A stretch of 64,000 bases of DNA from Epiperipatus broadwayi (GCA_028023455.1 JAQFVV010000018.1:4055800-4119799); one strand, 5' to 3'; positions 47,483 to 60,665 are shown, counted from the first letter of the stretch. Numbers and translations: made by a program. Notes: a model not told the origin generated them from the letters alone.

Positions 47483-50400
47483 AGGGAATAAGGGTCATGA
47501 TTTATTTTTGTCTGTCATGATTGTATATATTGAAAAAAATAATCTTAATCTTGGAGGTAAAAAACCAATAAACTAACCACACTGCCTAATGCATGTTGGT
47601 GAGCAGCGCATCCATGTCCATATACTTTATGAATAACCCCATAGTAATAACAGCTGCAATGACAAGAACATATGGAGTGAACATTAGAAATTTGCCCTGC
47701 TCAGTTTCTTTAAGGCTTCCAAGAGGAATCAAAGGGTCTTATTTCAGTTAATAGCAAACTCCTTTCTGCAGCCATTTCACCTTTACTTTGTAATTAATAA
47801 CACACTGCTGCATTGCAATGAAACTTTTATATAATATAGAGAGTATGACTATGGAGAAACAAGGGCTCTGAAAGTGCTTAGTCTGCAGAAATTATAATAT
47901 AAAAAAGCCTACAAATTATTATATAAAGTTTTACTGCAACGCAACAGCATATTATTAATTATAATGTATATTATTTATAAAACGATTTTAATGTTCATGT
48001 TAAAAGTTTATTTAGAGTTCCATAACATTTTATATATTATTTTCCATTATTCTGATAAAAACATGTTTTCTCTTCATTAATATTCATCATGAAGCTATGA
48101 ATTATATTTCTAAAAGAAAATAGTATTATCCTTTATCTATATGTTATTTAAAGCATCTACAATGATTATTTATTCAATGGGTTATTTAAAAATATATAAA
48201 ATACTTATTACTATTCATTTTATTGTTCTACTTAAATTACTTATCATCTTATTATTAAATGAATATTACCGTATTGCTTTGAATATCTCTATTAATTACA
48301 TTAGTGATTAAAATGTTATTCACCTCAGATATTTGCCTGTTTGTTAATTTTAATTTTCAATATTGTTTGGATATTCTGTAAAAATCTTTAACATGTTTAA
48401 GAATTCTTTATTAAAGTGTTATCTTGTTATATGATTTATGAAGTCAAGATTTGAGGACTGTTAATTTTACATCGGTGAAAACAGTATAAATTTTTAGTTT
48501 TTATGATTCATTTATACATGCCTCATGCTTATTATTTTTCTATTTATTATTTATGTATGGTTTTAATATATATATCTCATGTTAAGTTCTTAGAATATTA
48601 CTGTTATATGAAATATTTTAGTGTACATGATATGAGTTTTAGAAAGTTAATAAATAAATTAAAGAATTCATGGAACAGTGTATATTTTTTATATTAAATT
48701 GTTTTGGCACAAATGTATAAGCTTATCTATGTTTTGCTATTATTGCCATATTTTATCAGTTTTACATATCATGATATCTAGCATAGAATGTTATATTTAG
48801 GCAACCATTTTTTTGATGGTCTATTCTTTTATTTTAATATTAGAGACAATGACCTAATTCTTTATTGCAATTTTGGGTAGGTGTTTATTGTAAATTTATT
48901 TCACCATCTCATTTTAGCCTTCCTTTTAAATGCTTTGAGTGTTTATCTAAGAGATATTTTATTACAGACATGTGTCATAACAACCATATTTTTATTTTTG
49001 CTTATGAAATAGTATTAAGTCATGTATGATGCCAACCATGTCTTTATACTGGTTTTTAAAATATTTTGAAGGTTATACATGATGCCACTCATAACCTTAT
49101 TTGTATTATAGATAAGATCAGAGTAGCTATGATAGTATTGATATGCCCACTTTGCATATCTGATGTGGTTTTAAAACCTGATAAAATATTTTATACTTAA
49201 ATTTAATTATTTACTTCGTTCTAGAATTTTTATATCTTCTTTCAAATTCATTGCATCACAAGACTGAGAAGATTTATATTTATTAGAACTATTAAATAAA
49301 CTTCCTACAGGGACTTTGTCATGCAATTGAAAGTGAGATTATTAAAAGAGAGAATTTTATAAATTCATAGGAAATTTTATCAAAATGATTTACTTATTAT
49401 TTTTATTATTTCCAATTTTAATCTACAAATTTTATTCTAAACCAGATAATGATAATTTATAATTTTATGAAAGTTACTTCATGATTATTTTTGCCATACT
49501 ATTAGTGCCAATAAATATTGTTTTAATTATCAATATGTAAATTTGTATTCTTCTAATCATCATCTGCGTTCTCAGAAAATCCATAACATTCACACGTTTT
49601 ATAATCATTATGATATAAGAGTATAAGGGTACAAGAACAATGTGATAAAGTCACTTCATTAAACTTTATATTACTCATGTTAAGATAACATTCATGGATA
49701 AAATTATTTTATTTTATCTTGAATTATGATTATAAAATTACCTTATTTTTGTTTTGGTTGAAGATTGGGGAAGAAATTTTTTGTGTCATATAAAGATAGC
49801 AACAAAATCCCTTTTCTACTCACATTATCATGAATATAATCCTAATATGCTATAATTATATTAACATAAGAGTTTTCGTGATTGGTTTCAAAACTAATAA
49901 TTATTTGATGTACTAAGATATTATCTTAAAGATAAGAACATATCTTATTATTGTCATTGTCACTAGGATCACATTCATTGTTTGTATAAGAAGCTTAAAA
50001 GAATAATAAGATTTTATTGGATTATTAAAGAATTTATTAGAGCCAACACTCTAAAATCTAAATTATTATAGAATTATTATGCTTAAAAAATTGAACTTAT
50101 TTAAGAAATAATTATTTCGATTATTGTGACCTGCTTTGCTTAAGAAAACTTTGCATTGCTTATAAGATCTGCTTTGTTTGTAAGATTTATTTGATTAAGA
50201 AGACTTTGAAGTAACCTAACTTTCAGTAATTTTATGCATAAGATAATCTTTGTTTTAGAGAAAGAGTATTAGAAACTCTTCTCCTAATTAGATGCATTTG
50301 TCTTAGAGCAGTATAAGAGTCAGTCTAACCTTTTGCTGATTGCTTCAATAGTCTAAACCTGAGTTTATTATTAGCCTTATCCCGAGGATATAATTATATT

Positions 50401-51400
50401 TCAATGATTTATAAATCAACCTATGTATTTTATTGGTTACAATATATTTCTCATGTGACAAAGTAATGTTTTAAAAATGGCTAAAAATGTGCATTGTAGT
50501 ATTTTGTTCATGCTCCTCTTGCAAATGTGAAATTTAATTCTTATGGTGCAAATGAAATTTAATTAATTTAAAAATATATTTATAAAATTAATTTTTTCCT
50601 CACATTACTACAAACTATAATTCTCTCTATTTCAGTAGTATGTATTTCAGTACACAGGCTACAACATATTTTGAAAATTTTGCAATGTTTGTAATCATTC
50701 AATCACTGCTTCTCACTTTTTGAATTGTAATAAAATCATTCATAATTGATTACAATGTTAATGCAATTTTAAATTACCAAAATGCTTAAAACACTTAGAT
50801 ACCTTAAACAAAAATTTATAACCTATATAATAGTAAAAAAAATGAAAATTATGCAAGATTCATGAAGATTGGTGCAACATTTGTTGAGTTATTAAGTAAC
50901 AACAAACAAACAAATTTTCACATATATAAAGTAATAAAAATAAGGATTGACTTAATATCAATGAATAAATGGGCTGGATCTCAAATGTTTTTTTTTAATT
51001 CAAGGGTATTTTCTTGATAGTATAAAGGTTAAAAGGTGACTACTATATGCATACATGCTATAGTTACAACAGTATATTCAAGCTTTTTAATGATAAATTT
51101 CATAAGCCAGAAATTACTTTTTGAATGTAGATGAAACAAAACTTACATCATATGTCCATTACTTATTTCAAATTACCATAGATGGCACTAAAGTATAAAA
51201 AAAATGCTTTACTGTCTTGATGATAGTTTTTTATACTTAAAAAATATATCATCAATAATATTTAAACAAAAAAGTCCACCTTTAAAAAATTGTAGCTTTT
51301 ATAGATAAAAAACAAATAGTTTGCAAGTTATATTATTGGGTTTTCATCATCGCTCAATTACAGTAAATTTTTATTACTGCTTATACTTAAATAACGCTAT
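47483..51400. other. AT-rich intergenic stretch
   Basis: No recognisable gene or element. The frame at 48503-48697 is short and AT-driven. Confidence 0.5.
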
Positions 51401-51404
51401 AACC

Positions 51405-51645
51405 TTAGTACATGCACCTTGAATGCTTAATTTATTATAAGAGAGACCTCTACAAATCTAAACGCGAGATTCAACTTTATAAAAATAAGAGTGGCCACAC
51501 GTATTTTCAACCTTTTTTTTTTTTTAATATATAAGCAAGTCTAAAGCTTTTTGATTTGGGAGCGTGAAGCTAATAAATTCTTCACTGATTAAGTCCATTA
51601 TTTCTGTTAAACATTAACAATCGCAAAATCTTTTGATTTATAGCA
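51405..51645 (+). repeat. Dispersed AAGACAGG-family repeat, copy 4
   Basis: Diverged copy matching from about the GTACATGCACCTTGAA region through GAGACCTCTAC, TTTTGATTTGGGAGCGTGAAG and the tail AATCTTTTGATTTATA. The AAGACAGG end is missing or degraded. Confidence 0.7.
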
Positions 51646-52245
51646 ACATTATATATTGGAATTCACTATATATTCTAATAGCGCTAATTATCTTTTCATA
51701 TACTAGACTGTCTATCTGCTCCAAGGACAAATTTAGATTGTATAATTTTTTTTAAATGCCATTCAATTAATTTTAAAACTATTGTAACTAAAGTCATATA
51801 TTTAAAAATTATTCAAATAAAATAATCTTGTGATATAAATGGCAACATCTTTTTATTGTTCCATTTAAATAATTAAAAAATGCAATTGTTGACACACCTT
51901 TATTGGAATAATGCAACTCTCATAAACCTTGCCTAATGTGTAAAAGAACTCAAACACCTAATAAAATCTAATATTAAACCTTTATCATTACTAGTAAAAA
52001 AAGTTATCTAATTTCTAAATTTATAGCTCCCTGATGAATACTACTACATTAGAAAAATCCATACACATTAAAATATTTTCCTGGCAAAACAGTCACAACC
52101 ATAATCACAATCAGCAAATCAAAAACCAAGTACCAAAAATAAAAGTATGATCAGTTGTGATTTTCTGATGCTGTAGATTCTCTCTATAGTTTTAAAAATA
52201 TTTTGTTTTTACAGTATTGTCTGCAATACATTTTCCAAGTAATAA
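51646..52245. other. AT-rich spacer
   Basis: Nothing recognised. Confidence 0.45.
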
Positions 52246-52303
52246 CTATATATATATATATTGTAACAGTGAGATACATATATATATATATATATATATA
52301 TAT

Positions 52304-52563
52304 TGTAACAGTGAGAACTGTGTACTTGTTAACACACTGCAGAATTCAAACCCCAGGCATGAAACTCAACACTCTAGGAATTGCCTCCCAGAAATCCCAA
52401 GTTCGAATTCAAAATCTATACTCCACAGGGCCACTTATGTGACAACGCATCTGATGCTACTAATAGCATAGTTTCTTGCCAGTTCTGGTGGTCAGAGAGA
52501 AGCAAGAGACTCTATATTACAATACATCATTAGGTTCACTAACTAATAACTATGGATGGGACA
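52304..52563 (+). repeat. Solo-LTR-like unit, 260 bases
   Basis: It starts TGTAACAGTGAG after a (TA)n run and ends GGGACA directly before another. Nine starting bases match the 3' LTR of the gypsy element at 63318 (TGTAACAGT), and both units soon carry a TTCAAACCC motif. TG...CA ends in an AT target suggest a solo LTR. The overlapping frames 52203-52442 and 52217-52471 are incidental. A short duplicate of its start and TA tract precedes it (52250-52275). Confidence 0.55.
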
Positions 52564-54595
52564 ATATATATATATATAATAGGATATAGATCGAAGTAAT
52601 GGTGTGGATCGCAAAAAATAAATAAGGAATATCAAAATGATTAAAATTTAAATACTGTTTATTAATTGAACATTATAGATATGGCATTGTTGTATAAGCC
52701 AGACCAGGCTGTTAACTCAATAAAATATAGATTTGAAATAAATTTAATGAAATGCCATTTAGATTTACATTAATGGCTTATTTATTTATACATACTCTCT
52801 ATACCTCAGATTAATGCAAGGTATTATAATAATGTGCTAAAGCAAAATACAATTGGGTGAAAAAATGCTAATTTCAACAGATACAAGGCCTACAGCAAAT
52901 ACGTGTTTGCTTAAATCAATTTACCCATTTATTATGGGATAAAAGAACTTACATTGAATTCAAGAATAGTGTGGATGAAAGCTCACTGAGCTAGAGGCAT
53001 GGAAGTGGTTAAGACATGGGCAATTGAAAGAAATATCAACATTTAACATTTAAAATAGATTGGTGGTACCAGTGGAGGTTTAACGTACAGGATAGAGTCC
53101 GATACATTGAAACTGCATTACTTTGTAAAAATAAAATAAAATGATAAATAACAAAATAAAGCAGATGGGATAGTGTGTTACCATGGATCCTGTGGAGGGT
53201 TTCATAACAAACAGTCCGAATCAGGTATCATACCATGAAACTCCATGGCTGAGTTACTTTGGTGTAAAATTCCCAGGTATGGCATTTTAGCAAATACACT
53301 ATCTGGAAACTGCAAGAAAAAGTGGGAATGGCATTATCTGTAAATCCCTGGATAAAAACAAAGCAGGCCTCAAAACAACCCATATGCCTACACTGGTAAC
53401 ACACAATATAAAGGATAAACGAATATACAGAAGGAGTTAACTAAGTAAGCAAAGGCACTTAACCAATTCCTAAATATTTTTAAAATGGTCCACACATTCT
53501 CAACCCTAACTTTTACAGTTCAAAAATTACATTATAAATACAATAAAATACATTTTAAAATAAGAAAATGGAAAGGAGAATGCATGAATAAATAGGAATT
53601 CATAAGATTATATGCAATCATGCATTTCTTTAGATTATATAGTTCACTTATTAATTTCACACATATCCTCACATTATATAAAAAAATGAGAAATATACCT
53701 TTCTTGAAAGTCATAATTATTTAAAAGATTAATAAAGTATGAAATAAAATAGCTCTCAAACGAGTGATTTTATAAGACATTTAATAGAGGGTCAGTTATA
53801 CAATTTATCTGCACTAATATGGTGGTATACTAATAAAAGGGGAACGAATAATTCACTTGTTCGATGACTATCTAAGCACACTGCCATAATAAAAGACATA
53901 AAGATAAATTAGTAAAATATAGAATATTAACTCAAGAATAGAGAGAAAAGCACACAAGTTACATTACAAATATTTTGTAGAATTATGTAGTTTTATAATA
54001 CAAAATACATTTAAAATTTAGCTAGCATTGAAGAAAAATATATAACACAAGAGCTCTTGAGTTAACTGAGGTTACCGCATATCAATTGGGCTGTCCATGC
54101 ACATTTTTGTCTTCTTCAGTTGACTTTAACTGGAGCCTTTAGTGGAAGTTAAGCAGCATTGATCTTGATGTGGCAGCTTTTTGGTCCATAATCAAATTTG
54201 GTACATTTCAGCAGCAGTGGCAGTTTACAATAGATACAGGCATTTGATGGTATATGCCACAAGAATGACCATTTTGACAAGGAAGAAAGTCTTTCTACCA
54301 GCTTATACTCAGACATTCTACTTTCAATAGGCAAAGGCTGGTATTCTATGAATTTCTCTAATGGTATAGGGCTGACTTTAGCTTCTTGTAATAAATTTAT
54401 AAAATTTTAAAATCTCAGCAAACTTCCACTTTAATAAAAATATACTTCTCAAAATAATTCAACTAATCAAAAACAGAATTCAACTAATAAAACATAATCA
54501 AAAACACAATATATTTAAAGCTTAACCCAGAGCAAAAAATTGAAAGCATAAACATGGGATTGGATATCAATTAATAAAATTGACCCTATATATAT
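52564..54595. other. Mostly AT-rich stretch, no gene identified
   Basis: Slightly GC-richer patches at 52980-53290 and 54060-54360. A minus-strand frame at 54149-54334 contains a cysteine cluster (CIYC...C...CH) but no family could be assigned, and no flanking exons or promoter are evident. Confidence 0.4.
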
Positions 54596-54640
54596 ATATA
54601 AACAAAAAAAAGACTTATAAATCCAATAAATAATATTATA

Positions 54641-54668
54641 TTTCAACCAGAGGACTGGTTTTCATCAG
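54641..54668 (-). ncRNA. Hammerhead-ribozyme-like core in PLE 3' UTR
   Basis: The minus strand reads CTGATGA, one extra A, a perfect 6-base stem AACCAG/CTGGTT closed by a TCCT loop, then GAAA. That is the conserved hammerhead core with stem II. PLEs are known to carry hammerhead motifs in their terminal repeats. Stem III is weak (about 3 pairs, to an ATA site near 54613-54616) and stem I is not convincing, so this copy is probably inactive. Confidence 0.5.
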
Positions 54669-55158
54669 AAAGAAAAAAAATACACAGTAAAATGGCGATA
54701 ATCAAAAATTACAGATTTGGTAAAAGATTAAAAATTTAACAAAACCCCCCTGATTGGTCACAAAATTTAACACAGAATATCTACCCAATCAATGACAAAA
54801 TTCAAACAAAAAAAAAAAACTACATTCCCTCCTAATCAAGCTTAAATTCTATTTAAATTAAAATATAAAAATAAAAAATCCAAAATTAAAAATTAAAATA
54901 TACATATGTGCATACATAGAAAAATTAAACTATGCTCACTTACAAAAAATAGCTGTGCTCACATTAATATTCATTAAAAACTAAAATACTTATACATTTT
55001 AATCAAAAATTATAGTTAGTGCAAAGTACAGTAATTTATAACTAATTATTTATCTATAAACCAATTAAACACAGATATTAAACATCCATGTAACCAATCT
55101 TTACATAAAAAACCTCATATAAGAAAAATTTTACATAAAAAACACATATAGAAATCAT

Positions 55159-55460
55159 TTAGGAGACCAGGTAGCCCAGAGATGTAATAGTTCCAGTGTT
55201 CAAATTCAATCCATGTAGTTCTAAGGTCTTGAATTTAAAAATAAAAAAACTCTCCTTTTGTTTCCTCTCCCTTGTAGAAAAAAAACCTTTCCGAAGAATC
55301 ACTACTTTTAAATCATCAATTGAATGATTCGGTAAGTTAAAATGTTTTGAAACCGGTCTATCTTTATTCTTATGCAAAATGTCAAATCTATGATTAGTCA
55401 TTCTGACATGTAAACTATTTGCTGACTCACCTATAGAGCTTACAATAGAACTACCCTGCA
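55159..55460 (-). pseudogene. PLE GIY-YIG endonuclease C-terminus
   Basis: Residues MTNHRFDILHKNKDRPVSKH, then FNLPNHSIDDLKVVIL and the RERKQKESFFIFKFKTLELHG block match the expected order of a PLE nuclease: catalytic arginine helix, H-x-n-H segment, and the glutamate (RKQKESF) that binds metal. It ends GLNLNTG, a common PLE finish. The upstream RT is missing. Confidence 0.82.
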
Positions 55461-55500
55461 GCGATTAATCTGAACCAAAAATAGAAGCTGCACTTATCTT

Positions 55501-57365
55501 ATTCAAATATCTGAAAACAGGGATTTTTAATTAAATTTTACTTTTAAGATATGCAGATTAAAATTTGGTTTTAACTTATTTTAATTAGAAAATACCTGAG
55601 TGGACTTCTGTTGTTTATCTGATGGCAAAAGATTTAAACCACTAATTAATGAATTTTCCAGAATTTAACTAATTAAGCCTATTGTTCTCTTCCCAACCCT
55701 TATTTACTTTTTACATAAAATTTGTGGCATGATTTTATAAATCTAAAAACAACAAAATTATTTTACTTTTAAATCCTAAATGTTGAAATTTATTTAAAAT
55801 TATTTTAAATTAAATGAAAACAAATATTACGAATGGAATATTTCTGAATAAATAAATTTAAACAAAATAACTTATAAATAATGAAACTATTATTTTTATT
55901 TAAGTTTTAAAATATTATCACAGTACGTGTGTAAATATGATTTATATAACCTCCTTTTTAAAATGAATATGTATGCATGCACATACTCACAATTTATAAA
56001 TTATTAATGTTAGGCTTTTGAAATTATATTTATCACAAGCATTTATACATTTGTGATCTAATTTAGGCAAGATTTTGACATATAAGTGACAGTACATACA
56101 CACTATGATAAATTGGGTTTAAAGTAGGATATGAGGATAGGAAAGAAGTGACAGAAGGTGAAACAAAGATTTGTAAAGCAAATCTTACTGTTTCATTTTC
56201 CCTTATTTGTGGGATAAACAAAAAAATTGTAAAAAAAAAAAAGGTGTCACAACAGGTATCCATTAGTATTTTGAAAACTTTCATTAAAAAAACTGACAAG
56301 ATTATAATACCTTAATAAAATTGGATATGAAGAAAACAAAATTTATTTATATACCCGGATATGTTTGATAGGGTTATATATCCTTTCTAACAAATATCTC
56401 AATATTTAATATAATTTACAACTACATCTGGGTCTCATTTTATGTGGTAGATAGGTTCCTCAGAAAACACACACCAAAGAAATAGCACAAAAATAAACAT
56501 AACTTACCTTGAAAAATGGGGGATAGGTTCCCATAATTTTCAGAAATTGAAATAAAAGCAAAACAACAAAAAAAATTACTTTCAAATTTGCATTAAAAAA
56601 TAAGGAAATAAAGTATGACTAATAAAAAATTTCAAATATATAAAAAAAATTAATATAAAATAAACTTTTTTTAGTTTTTTTATTAACTACAGTATTTAAT
56701 TTTACATTTTTTCATACATATTTTAATCATTACAGCTACTTTTTAATATGAGTTTATTTGTGAACTAGTAAGAAATCAGATTCATGATGTGTTGTACAAC
56801 TAGCGCCACTTCCAGTCTTGTACTGTTTCTATATTTAAAAAATGAGATGCAATCAAAACAAAAAGATTAGACATTATCATTCGAAAGATTATTTTCAGTT
56901 TATAAAATCAATAAAATCTTCATTATTATTTATTTTAAAATTCTAAATAAATATTTATTTTTAATAAATATGTTTTAAAAGTTTAAAATTTTTAAATATT
57001 TATTGCGATATTTTTATATGTATGTATAAATCTATTATTATTATTTACTCATTAGTATAAGTAGGTTATTTACATAGAAGCTAAGATTCTAAATACAGCT
57101 TATGGCCATATTAACGTAGGTTGCTAATATAATATTATATTTTTGAAAGAAAAAAGTATTTCAACTCAAAATAAGTTATTAATAATTTAAATTTCTTAAT
57201 ATCTAATAAATATAGTGAAGTATGAAGGATATTAAAAAGAAACATGAATCACATAACTTCAAAATTGCATTAAAATAATCTGCATAAAATGAGACCCAGG
57301 TGTATTATATTTTATTACAAAATGTACTATATCAATATACATTAAACAATCATTTTTTAAAATAC
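55501..57365. other. AT-rich intergenic stretch
   Basis: No recognisable gene or element. The frame at 56063-56299 shows no family motif. Confidence 0.5.
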
Positions 57366-57429
57366 TAGAGTCTCCCAAGTTCAAGTCCTTTTCTTTTTTT
57401 TTAAAATAACCATTTTATATCTTATCTGT

Positions 57430-58612
57430 CCAGCTTATTATATTCCAGGATCTGGTGGATGGTAGTGGCCTCTTAGGATTAGTGACTTTAATCTTGGGTT
57501 ATTGGGTTTCCTTATTCTGTCTGGTGGTTCTTTGGTCCACGGGGAAGTCCACCATTGTCAGAACTCCACCATTTCCTCTGCATCTTTAATCCTGCTTTCT
57601 GCCATCAGGTGTTGGATTGGTAACAGCATGTTTCTTTTGATGATGCTGATGATGTGGGCATCATAGAATGCATAAATTGTAAATGTGGTAAGCAATCTAA
57701 AGCAGTTCACCTGGTGCATGAAAATAAGTTTCTTTGATTACTCCATACTTTTCCTGACAGATTCTATTCAGGATCTCACTCTGTTGATCATCAGTCTAGT
57801 GGTACTTTAATAAAGTTTTACTGTAGCCTGTGAAATTGTTTGGTTTTTCTTTCAGCATACCCCACCAGTGTCTTGCATAACCTTGTAGGTAATGGCTGGC
57901 AATCACAGTCTGTTTATGGAAGCTAGTTTTATAGAATTGAAAAAAATCTCTCAGGCTCTTCAGTGTGGGTGGATATTTTTTCCTATTTCTTCATGAAATA
58001 GTGATAAAATTTATTCAGCTGGGTTTGAAGTCCTATGTCCAGTACTAGTATTTTTCAGGTATTGGTGACATCAGTGTCTGCTGTATTACCATCATTAATT
58101 TGAACTAGTGATAGATCACTGCCAGTGGTCTTGTATTTAGTAGTATTTGTACTTTGGCACATATCATCATCATTATTTTTTGCATTGGTTGAATTATCAG
58201 ACTCTATTTTTTTGCTCAGGGGTTACACTGACAATGATCCAACTGAGTTCAGGTCTGCTTGGTCTTTTCTTAATTCATTTATTTTTTGACTGCTTTTCAT
58301 GTAATGTGCTCTAATTTTAAGTTGGAAGGCTTTCTGTTCCTCTCTCACTTTTTCCAATTCTTGGATGATTAATCTGGTAAACTCTCTACATTCCTCATCC
58401 CTTCTTTGGTCTTTTTCTTTCTATCTTCTCACTCTTTTCTACCTTGTATAAGCAGCTCTTAAAAATATCTCATATTGAAACTTCCCATGCTTATTGTCTG
58501 TTGGTCAGTTTATACTACTCTTTGTGATTCTGAAAATTGGGATGACTCAAGCTCCTGCTCTTCATGGTTATCACTTCCCATGTTTATTTTCTCTCTGTCA
58601 TCCATATTATCC
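57430..58612 (-). pseudogene. Ty3/gypsy-like gag remnant
   Basis: Starting at an ATG near 58612 the minus strand gives an acidic, coiled N-terminus (MDNMDDREKINMGSD), then after several stops a stretch typical of Ty3/gypsy gag: FFQFYKTSFHKQ, then YLQGYARHWWGMLKEKPNNF, TGYSKTLLKYH and NRICQEKYGVIKETYF (about 57740-57990). The following region is rich in P, R and K without a clear zinc knuckle. No pol lies next to it in this orientation, so it is an isolated fragment. Confidence 0.5.
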
Positions 58613-58945
58613 ATGGTCTTGTTAAATTACTTTGGTCCTGTTTATCTTTTACTCTTATATATTTTCTAATAACTATTTATAATCTTTACTGCTTATTTAT
58701 TTATTTGTATAGCTACAACTTATTACCTAAAAATTTTTTTCTATGTTTGACAATGGCTACTCTTATGATCTTTTATTTATATTAAATCTTATTCAAATTT
58801 TATAATGGCTAATCAGCTATCCTCCTCTCAGTTTTTATGGCTCTGCCTGCTGGAATCTTCCTAAAACTATTGCCCTATTGCCTTTCATTACTGCTAAATT
58901 TTAAAGTTTGCTGCTGCTTACTGAATCAAATTATTTTACTGCCAA

Positions 58946-58991
58946 TATATATATATATTGTGATGTTATATAATATGCCATTGCATTATTT

Positions 58992-59071
<80 letters not shown>

Positions 59072-59105
59072 GATGGTATATAATATGCCATTGCATTATT
59101 TTAAA
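58946..59105 (+). repeat. (TA)n-linked duplication
   Basis: (TA)n followed by TTGTGATG.TATATAATATG and CCATTGCATTATTTTAAA occurs twice (from 58957 and from 59067). Long TA tracts with a TCATAA break lie between. Confidence 0.9.
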
Positions 59106-59619
59106 TTAAAATAAAAAGATTATAAATAAAAATTGATTTATTAAAAAGAAAAAAACTTAACTTAAAAACTAAAAATTAAAAGTTGTTTAACATATATAAT
59201 ATATCGCACAGATGGAATGAAAACTTTAAAAGTATTATTTTCTTTTTAAATAAAAAAAAAAGAATTTGAACATACTTTTTTTTGAAAAAGGAAAAAGCAG
59301 TTAAGGACAGTTAGATTGAGACAGCTGAGCAGGTGAGTTATACGCAAAACTTTAATACCATAAACAATAATAAATATATAATTGTGTTATTATCACTCAG
59401 AAACAAAAAAATCGTTTTCATAAGGATATTTCATTAAAAAAAAGTAGAAGTAAAAGGTATTCATCTTAAAAATAAAGTAGGAGAGACAGGCAGTATAGAT
59501 ATAGAGGACAGAAGGAAGGGAGTCTGAGAGAGCATATAAATAGTTTACAAAAATATTTTAGGAGATACGGGATACTGGAGGAATTACAAAATAATCTTAG
59601 CACAGGTGCACCTTCAAGG

Positions 59620-60100
59620 ATATGCAAAAATGTAGTATGCTTCTGTTAGATCAACCCCAAACATACCAGGAGTATGAAATGGCCCTGAAGAAGATGTTTT
59701 GAAATGAGAAACAGCAGAAGAATCTCAAAATGCGAATCATCAATGAGAATTTTGTGAAAAAAGGGAAGGAAAATTACATACAGTTTTTCAGACAACAAGT
59801 GGCCATACTGAAGACATTAGAGAGTGATAAACTATCTGAAAATCAGATAGTAAAAATGGTGTGTTAAAATTTTCCAGTAGAAATAAGATGCCGAGTGGGG
59901 ATTAAAAGTATTAGGTTAGCTAAAGAAATTTACAAAATATTAAGTCAAATTGAGATAGATGAGCAAATGAGGGAGATTGAAGATAGAAGATTTAGGGACA
60001 AATGGCAAACAGATATGACAGAGGAAAAAGGAATTGTAACACTTGGAAAAAAACATTGGGAATTTAGTGTGCTCATGGGAAGATAGGGTTCCTCAATATG
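59620..60100 (+). pseudogene. Gypsy gag remnant
   Basis: Blocks in one frame: NFVKKGKENYIQFFRQQ, VAILKTLESDKLSENQIV, FPVEIRCRVGIKSIRLAKEI and IEIDEQMREIEDRRFRD. This resembles the C-terminal half of a Ty3/gypsy gag. Two in-frame stops (59699 and 59867) break it. No zinc knuckle is seen. Confidence 0.6.
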
Positions 60101-60110
60101 CCAAACAGGA

Positions 60111-60600
60111 ATGCCCAAAGATTCAAATGGAATCAATCAAATAGAAATAGAAACCCTTATCGATTCAGGGAGTCAAATTTCGGTTATGTCAGAAACACTA
60201 TATTGTAAACTGATTAGGAAACAACCTGGCATATGGACCCTTTCACTGAAGGCTACACAAGTGAAAATGGCACATAATAAGAGGGCCAAAGTAGAACCTA
60301 AGCAGATATGGGTAGACTTACAGATAAATAGGAAAACTTTCACTCATGTATTCCTTATTATGAAGGACCTGATACACAAGGTCATATTACGATCTGATTT
60401 CCTACACAAATATAAATGTGTCCTTAACTATAAAAGGAGAAGAGTTACTTGCAAAGGAGAAATAATTAAATTTCTAATGTCAGACCTATACCATTCAATT
60501 GGGGTCATAAAAGTTGAGGAAGACCCAATGGACAGAGTGATAGCTGAGAAAGTTAAGCAGGCAAATATGACCACATATTTGCAGATATACCGGGTATAAT
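60111..60600 (+). pseudogene. Gypsy aspartic protease region
   Basis: The 162-residue frame carries ETLIDSGSQISVMS, with the D-S-G catalytic triad at 60162-60170, and later the hydrophobic HKVILRSDFLHKYKCVLNY block where retropepsins have ILG.DFL. The residue before SDFL is R instead of the usual G. The frame runs to a stop at the duplicated segment (60571-60665). The protease would process the polyprotein. Confidence 0.75.
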
Positions 60601-60665
60601 TCAAGGTTTTCAGTCACTGAAATGGCCACATATTTGCAGATATACCGGGTATAATTCAAGGTTTT
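60571..60665 (+). repeat. 55-base tandem duplication in pol
   Basis: A 40-base segment starting CCACATATTTGCAGATATAC occurs at 60571-60610 and again at 60626-60665. It inserts extra sequence and stops between protease and RT. Confidence 0.95.

Larger units (their letters stand above)
54600..55500 (-). mobile_element. Penelope-like element 3' fragment
   Basis: A minus-strand PLE remnant. The GIY-YIG nuclease is readable from about 55460 (SSIGESANSLHVRMTNHRFD) through the frame at 55159-55401, followed by an A-rich 3' UTR that ends at a (TA)n tract (54587-54600). The UTR includes a hammerhead-like core at 54641-54668. This is a third PLE family in the window, closer to widespread PLEs than the palindromic ones. 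Confidence 0.8.

Noticed and set aside
54149-54334. Cysteine-containing 61-residue minus frame as a zinc-finger gene
   Set aside because: The cysteine spacing fits no family I recognise, and there is no supporting context.
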